Assembly (NCBI GenBank): GCA_014190515.1
Contig: BJGN01000006.1
Coordinates: forward strand, 1 to 49,471
DNA: 49,471 nucleotides
Source: Bacteroidota bacterium
GTDB lineage: Bacteria > Bacteroidota > Bacteroidia > Chitinophagales > Saprospiraceae
Reading direction: 5' to 3'
The notes under the pieces are model-generated. The model did not search any database. It worked only from the letters and a program-made list of their open reading frames with translations, and was not told the origin of the DNA. A program made the translations under genes and the position numbers. Each line of letters begins with the position of its first letter. Within the stretch, counting starts at the first letter, position 1. Shown here one piece after another: positions 46,061-49,471 of the stretch.

Positions 46061-46119
46061 TCGTCAGACGTCCTACATCACACAGGGGCATAGCCCGGCC
46101 ATCTTTGTAACCCGCTATC
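46061..46119. repeat. 59-bp direct repeat, copy 1
   Basis: It begins TCGTCAGACGTCCTACATCA and ends in AACCCGCTATC. It is 56 percent G+C, far above the surrounding sequence. Copy 2 at 46158 differs in three positions. The start includes the small palindrome CGTCAGACG. Confidence 0.85.
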
Positions 46120-46140
46120 GACAGGTCAGCCAGCCCATCC

Positions 46141-46157
46141 GGTCAGAAAGTCTGACC
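46141..46157. repeat. Perfect hairpin between the two direct repeats
   Basis: GGTCAGA and TCTGACC form a 7-bp perfect stem around AAG. It abuts the start of repeat copy 2, giving the REP-like look of the island. Confidence 0.7.
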
Positions 46158-46216
46158 TCGTCAGACGTCCTACATCACACAGGGGCATAGCCCCGACATC
46201 TTCGTAACCCGCTATC
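46158..46216. repeat. 59-bp direct repeat, copy 2
   Basis: It starts 97 bases after copy 1 and is identical at 56 of 59 positions. The 97-base offset is not a multiple of three, so the repeat is conserved as DNA and not as a protein repeat. Confidence 0.85.
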
Positions 46217-46284
46217 CTGCCGCGCCATCTCCACTTTATTTTACTGAAGTGAACAGGCTTTGAAAAAATTATAATGTAGCTGCT

Positions 46285-46292
46285 TATCTTTG
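46285..46292 (+). promoter_or_regulatory. -7 promoter box of the acyltransferase gene
   Basis: A perfect TATCTTTG lies 24 bases before the ATG at 46317. An apparent TTG start at 46290 falls inside the box and is therefore rejected. Confidence 0.6.
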
Positions 46293-46316
46293 TGCCATCT
46301 GAAACGTAACTTCCTC

Positions 46317-47147
46317 ATGAATAAAGCAAAAGAAACCCATACTTCCCTTTCCTATTCAGAACCTGGAGATCCATGGGTGACGAAATGGATAATTCAAATG
46401 GTGGAAGGCCTGACTGGTAGGAATCTTATCGAAAAAAAGTATAATGAGGTGTTGAATAGGGGCTTACCTGGAAAGGATTTGATGAGTGCCGCCCTTAGGG
46501 AGTTAAATATAAATTTATGCTTTGATGGTTTTTCAATCATGGATATTCCCCGTGAAGGTCCAATCATCTTTATTGCTAATCATCCGTTCGGTGTTGTGGA
46601 TGGCCTGGCGTTAGGGGAGATTATTTCAAAAGTTAGAGACAAATTTGCCATCCTGGTAAATGCCGTCCTTTGCAGAAATCCACAGTTGGATCCATTTTTA
46701 TTGCCCATTGATTTTAGGGAAATACCGGAAGCAATGAAGACAAATATTAATACCCGACAAGAAGCAATAAATAGACTTTTAAATGGAGAAGCCATCGCTA
46801 TTTTTCCCTCAGGGGCAGTAGCAACAGCTCCTTTTCCAGGGAAGGAACCTGTCGATTTAGAGTGGAAAAGATTCGTAGTTAAACTTATTACTCAATCTAA
46901 AGCTACCGTAATTCCTCTTTATTTTCATGGAAATAATAGTTTCTGGTTCCAATTGGCCAGTTATATTCACATGAATTTAAGATTAGGTCTTTTATTGTTT
47001 GAAGTGAAAAATAAAATGGGTAAACCTCTTTTTGTATCTATAGGTAAACCAATAACACCGGCAGAATGGCAGTCAAAAAATGTCGTTTCAGAATTATTGC
47101 CTTTTTTACGCGCACAAACGATGTCTTTAGGTGAGAAAAACCCTTAA
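46317..47147 (+). CDS. Lysophospholipid acyltransferase family protein (PlsC-like)
   Basis: A 276-residue acyltransferase starting at ATG 46317. The catalytic motif I is NHPFGVVDG (His-x5-Asp spacing), as in the hemolysin-type subgroup of glycerolipid acyltransferases. Motif III is FPSGAVATAP, with the conserved FPSG wording. There is no obvious membrane span, but an amphipathic association with the inner membrane is likely. Probable role: acylation of a lysophospholipid, or of an ornithine-type lipid as in OlsA-like relatives. The substrate is not determined by the sequence. It lies between the repeat island and ileS. Confidence 0.88.
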   Translation: MNKAKETHTSLSYSEPGDPWVTKWIIQMVEGLTGRNLIEKKYNEVLNRGLPGKDLMSAALRELNINLCFDGFSIMDIPREGPIIFIANHPFGVVDGLALGEIISKVRDKFAILVNAVLCRNPQLDPFLLPIDFREIPEAMKTNINTRQEAINRLLNGEAIAIFPSGAVATAPFPGKEPVDLEWKRFVVKLITQSKATVIPLYFHGNNSFWFQLASYIHMNLRLGLLLFEVKNKMGKPLFVSIGKPITPAEWQSKNVVSELLPFLRAQTMSLGEKNP

Positions 47148-47206
47148 TTGCTTACTTTTGCATTCTAATCCTATTTTACTATCTTTCTTTTTCCAAAATA
47201 AACAAT

Positions 47207-49471
47207 ATGTTTAAAGAGTTTAAAGGACTTAATCTGCCTCAAATTGATAAGGAAATTCTCGAATATTGGGATAATGCTCAAATTTTTCAGAAAAGTATCG
47301 ATCAAAGAGATTCCAATCAGCCTTTCGTATTCTATGAAGGTCCACCGTCCGCAAATGGTATGCCTGGGATTCATCATGTTATGGCACGTGCTATAAAAGA
47401 TATTTTTTGTCGCTTTCAAACGATGAAGGGTAAAAGAGTTGAGAGAAAAGGAGGGTGGGATACCCATGGGTTACCCATTGAATTAAGCGTGGAAAAGGAA
47501 TTGGGTATTACAAAGGAAGATATCGGCAAATCAATTTCAGTGGAGGAATATAACGATAAATGTCGTGAAACCGTCATGCGTTATAAAGATAAATGGGATG
47601 CTATCACTAAGCAAATGGGGTATTGGGTCGATCTTGAGAATCCTTACGTTACTTATACGAATGAATATATTGAATCAGTCTGGTGGTTGATTTCGCAATT
47701 ATACCAAAAGGGGTTGCTTTATAAGGGTTATACCATTCAACCATATTCACCTGCTGCAGGTACCGGTCTGAGTTCCCATGAGCTGAATATGCCCAATGCT
47801 TATCAGGAAATTACAGATATTTCAGCCGTTGCTCAGTTCAAAGTTAAAGGGCAAGTCAATACTTTTATTTTGGCATGGACAACAACGCCCTGGACTTTAC
47901 CGTCCAATACTGCGTTAGCTGTTGGAAAAGATATCCGATACGTTAAAGTACACACTTTCAATAGATATACAAAGGAAGAATGTTTTGTCATTCTGGCTAA
48001 AGATAGGTTTTCATCCTATTTTAGTGAGCAACAGCCCGATGTACAACCGGATCAGATAAAAGCAGGTAATCAACCTATTCCTTATATAGAAATAGTGGGC
48101 GAATATACGGGAAAAGAATTGGAAGGTATTCATTATGAACAACTTTTGTCTTACGTCATTCCTGAAGGCAAGGCATTTGAAGTCGTTGTTGGTGATTTTG
48201 TGACAACAAGTGACGGTACAGGAATAGTGCACATTGCACCTACTTTTGGAGCGGACGACTTTAAAGTAGCCAAAATAAATGGTATCGCCGCGCTTACTGT
48301 TCCAGACGTGAATGGCAATCCAATGCCTTTGGTTGATAAACAAGGCAAATTTGTCCCACAGGTAACTGATTTTGCAGGCCGTTATGTGAAGGATTATGGG
48401 CAAAAAGAGGAAAGATCAGTAGATACCGACATTACCATAAAACTTAAAACGGAAAATAAGTTATTCGTTTCTGAAAAATATGTACACTCCTATCCTCATT
48501 GCTGGAGAACAGATAAGCCGATTCTTTATTATCCTTTAGATTCCTGGTTTATCAAAACGTCCAGCCTGAAGGAAAGAATGGTGCAGTTAAATCAAACCAT
48601 CAATTGGAAACCTGCTTCGACAGGTGAAGGTAGGTTCGGAAAATGGTTAGAAAATCTTCAGGACTGGAATCTCTCCCGCTCAAGATACTGGGGTATTCCT
48701 CTGCCTATCTGGAGAAGCGCAGACGCTAAAGAAGAAATTTGTATTCAATCTATCGCTCAGTTGAAAATGGAAATCGATCGGGCTAATGATGTTTTAGGTC
48801 TCCAACAATCCGTTCCCGCCGATCTTCATCGTCCTTATATGGATGAAATTATTCTTGTGTCGGCAAATGGGGAAAAGCTTTTTAGAGAACTCGATTTAAT
48901 TGACGTTTGGTTCGATTCAGGGGCCATGCCCTACGCTCAATGGCATTACCCATTTGAAAATAAAGAAAAATTTGAACAGAATTTTCCAGCCGATTTTATC
49001 GCTGAAGGCGTAGATCAAACAAGAGGGTGGTTCTATACCTTGCACGCTATCGGAGCAATGGTGTTTGATAGTGTTGCTTTTAAAAATGTAGTGTCGAATG
49101 GTTTAGTCCTGGATAAAAATGGACAAAAAATGTCGAAACGCTTAGGTAATGGTATCGACCCTTTTTCAACCATCGAAAAATATGGCGCCGATGCTACGCG
49201 CTGGTATATGATTTCTAATGCGCAGCCTTGGGATAATCTGAAATTTGATTTGTCGGGTATTGAGGAAGTGTCTAGAAAATTCTTTGGAACGCTCTATAAT
49301 ACCTATTCTTTCTTTGCCCTTTATGCTAATATTGACCAGTTTAGATGGTCCTCCGCCGAAGTTCCATTGGAAAAAAGACCTGAAATAGATCGTTGGGTTT
49401 TATCGGAATTAAATACGCTGATTCATTTAGTGGATACAGATTATGCTACCTACGAACCAACGAACGCTACA
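47207..49471 (+). CDS. ileS: Isoleucyl-tRNA synthetase, 5' part (runs off the window)
   Basis: The frame is open from ATG 47207 to the right edge, 755 codons, the first two-thirds of the enzyme. It carries YEGPPSANGMPGIHH, then GWDTHGLPIE (residue ~85), the editing-domain region with TTTPWTLPSNTALAV (~225), the WGIPLPIWR segment, and the KMSKR loop at 49127-49141. The THGLPIE wording suggests the type 2, eukaryote-like IleRS group. The usual HxGH class I motif reads GIHH (residues 54-57). It starts 59 bases after the acyltransferase stop, and a near-consensus TATCTTTC lies upstream. Confidence 0.95.
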   Translation, partial: MFKEFKGLNLPQIDKEILEYWDNAQIFQKSIDQRDSNQPFVFYEGPPSANGMPGIHHVMARAIKDIFCRFQTMKGKRVERKGGWDTHGLPIELSVEKELGITKEDIGKSISVEEYNDKCRETVMRYKDKWDAITKQMGYWVDLENPYVTYTNEYIESVWWLISQLYQKGLLYKGYTIQPYSPAAGTGLSSHELNMPNAYQEITDISAVAQFKVKGQVNTFILAWTTTPWTLPSNTALAVGKDIRYVKVHTFNRYTKEECFVILAKDRFSSYFSEQQPDVQPDQIKAGNQPIPYIEIVGEYTGKELEGIHYEQLLSYVIPEGKAFEVVVGDFVTTSDGTGIVHIAPTFGADDFKVAKINGIAALTVPDVNGNPMPLVDKQGKFVPQVTDFAGRYVKDYGQKEERSVDTDITIKLKTENKLFVSEKYVHSYPHCWRTDKPILYYPLDSWFIKTSSLKERMVQLNQTINWKPASTGEGRFGKWLENLQDWNLSRSRYWGIPLPIWRSADAKEEICIQSIAQLKMEIDRANDVLGLQQSVPADLHRPYMDEIILVSANGEKLFRELDLIDVWFDSGAMPYAQWHYPFENKEKFEQNFPADFIAEGVDQTRGWFYTLHAIGAMVFDSVAFKNVVSNGLVLDKNGQKMSKRLGNGIDPFSTIEKYGADATRWYMISNAQPWDNLKFDLSGIEEVSRKFFGTLYNTYSFFALYANIDQFRWSSAEVPLEKRPEIDRWVLSELNTLIHLVDTDYATYEPTNAT

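Larger units (their letters stand above)
45670..46284. other. Non-coding island with repeats and degraded reading frames
   Basis: This 615-base gap has no convincing gene. The left part up to about 45,990 is ordinary AT-rich sequence. From about 46,010 to 46,230 the base composition changes to GC-rich and holds two 59-bp direct repeats and a hairpin. An open frame 45858-46190 lacks any ATG and is probably decayed or spurious. A 36-codon frame at 45844-45954 is also unsupported. The BCCT gene reads away to the left and the acyltransferase to the right, so both promoters must lie in or near this gap. Confidence 0.6.

Noticed and set aside
46061-46216. CRISPR array
   Set aside because: Only two long repeats with a 38-base gap, no third copy and no cas genes nearby.
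46290-46316. TTG start for the acyltransferase at 46290
   Set aside because: The TTG lies inside the TATCTTTG promoter box. The ATG at 46317 fits the protein better.
47171-47467. Minus-strand frame of 98 codons over the start of ileS
   Set aside because: It lies antisense to the clear ileS coding frame and has no family features. The same applies to minus frames inside ileS at 48011-48403.
1-49471. Mobile elements, phage genes, rRNA or riboswitches
   Set aside because: No transposase, integrase, rRNA segment or recognisable riboswitch was seen. Apart from the his attenuator, no leader element is clear.

Overview
The window looks like chromosomal DNA of a low-GC member of the Bacteroidota, possibly a Saprospiria-like lineage (an inference from general gene style, not a placement). 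The evidence is as follows. Two proteins end in type IX secretion (T9SS) sorting domains. Several families are typical of the phylum: DUF4294, Bacteroidota-type bifunctional HisB, an SbsA-type Ig-like lipoprotein and GH3. Many genes are preceded by the Bacteroidota sigma-A -7 box TAnnTTTG (often TATCTTTG), and Shine-Dalgarno sites are scarce. No phage, transposase or CRISPR array is visible.

Layout. 1-4.4 kb: the 5' end of a PLP decarboxylase (minus), a Wzx-like flippase and an SDR (plus), then a minus-strand group of an SDR, an NlpE-like lipoprotein and a tiny T9SS-tagged protein. 4.6-7.4 kb: rsmA, a YqeY-like protein and an ALDH7-type dehydrogenase. 7.5-10.5 kb (minus): Ig-like lipoprotein, TauE/SafE exporter, Rrf2 regulator. 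10.7-16.2 kb: a complete tripartite RND efflux operon, followed by an M28 peptidase and CutC. 18.4-19.8 kb (minus): an unknown protein and an M90/MtfA-like protein whose zinc site appears to be lost.

20-27.1 kb is the most informative part. One promoter precedes a tRNA-Phe gene. Thirteen bases after the tRNA comes a 20-residue leader peptide with five histidines, then mutually exclusive antiterminator and terminator hairpins, then hisG-hisD-(secreted N-formylglutamate-amidohydrolase-like gene)-hisC-hisB-hisH-hisA. This is a classical ribosome-stalling attenuator, apparently transcribed through a tRNA gene. The operon carries a secreted T9SS hydrolase gene in its middle and lacks hisF and hisI/E.

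27-38 kb: uvrA, a GH3 protein, two glycosyltransferases (minus), then DUF4294, an unlisted 56-aa membrane protein and a large FAD/Fe-S oxidase in a tight operon. 38-42.6 kb: CNNM/CorC transporter-like protein, glutamate formimidoyltransferase, lgt and odhB. 42.6-45.7 kb (minus): a BCCT transporter overlapping a DUF5691 gene. 45.7-46.3 kb: a non-coding island with two 59-bp GC-rich direct repeats and a hairpin. The end holds an acyltransferase and the first 755 codons of ileS, whose signature motif reads GIHH instead of HxGH.
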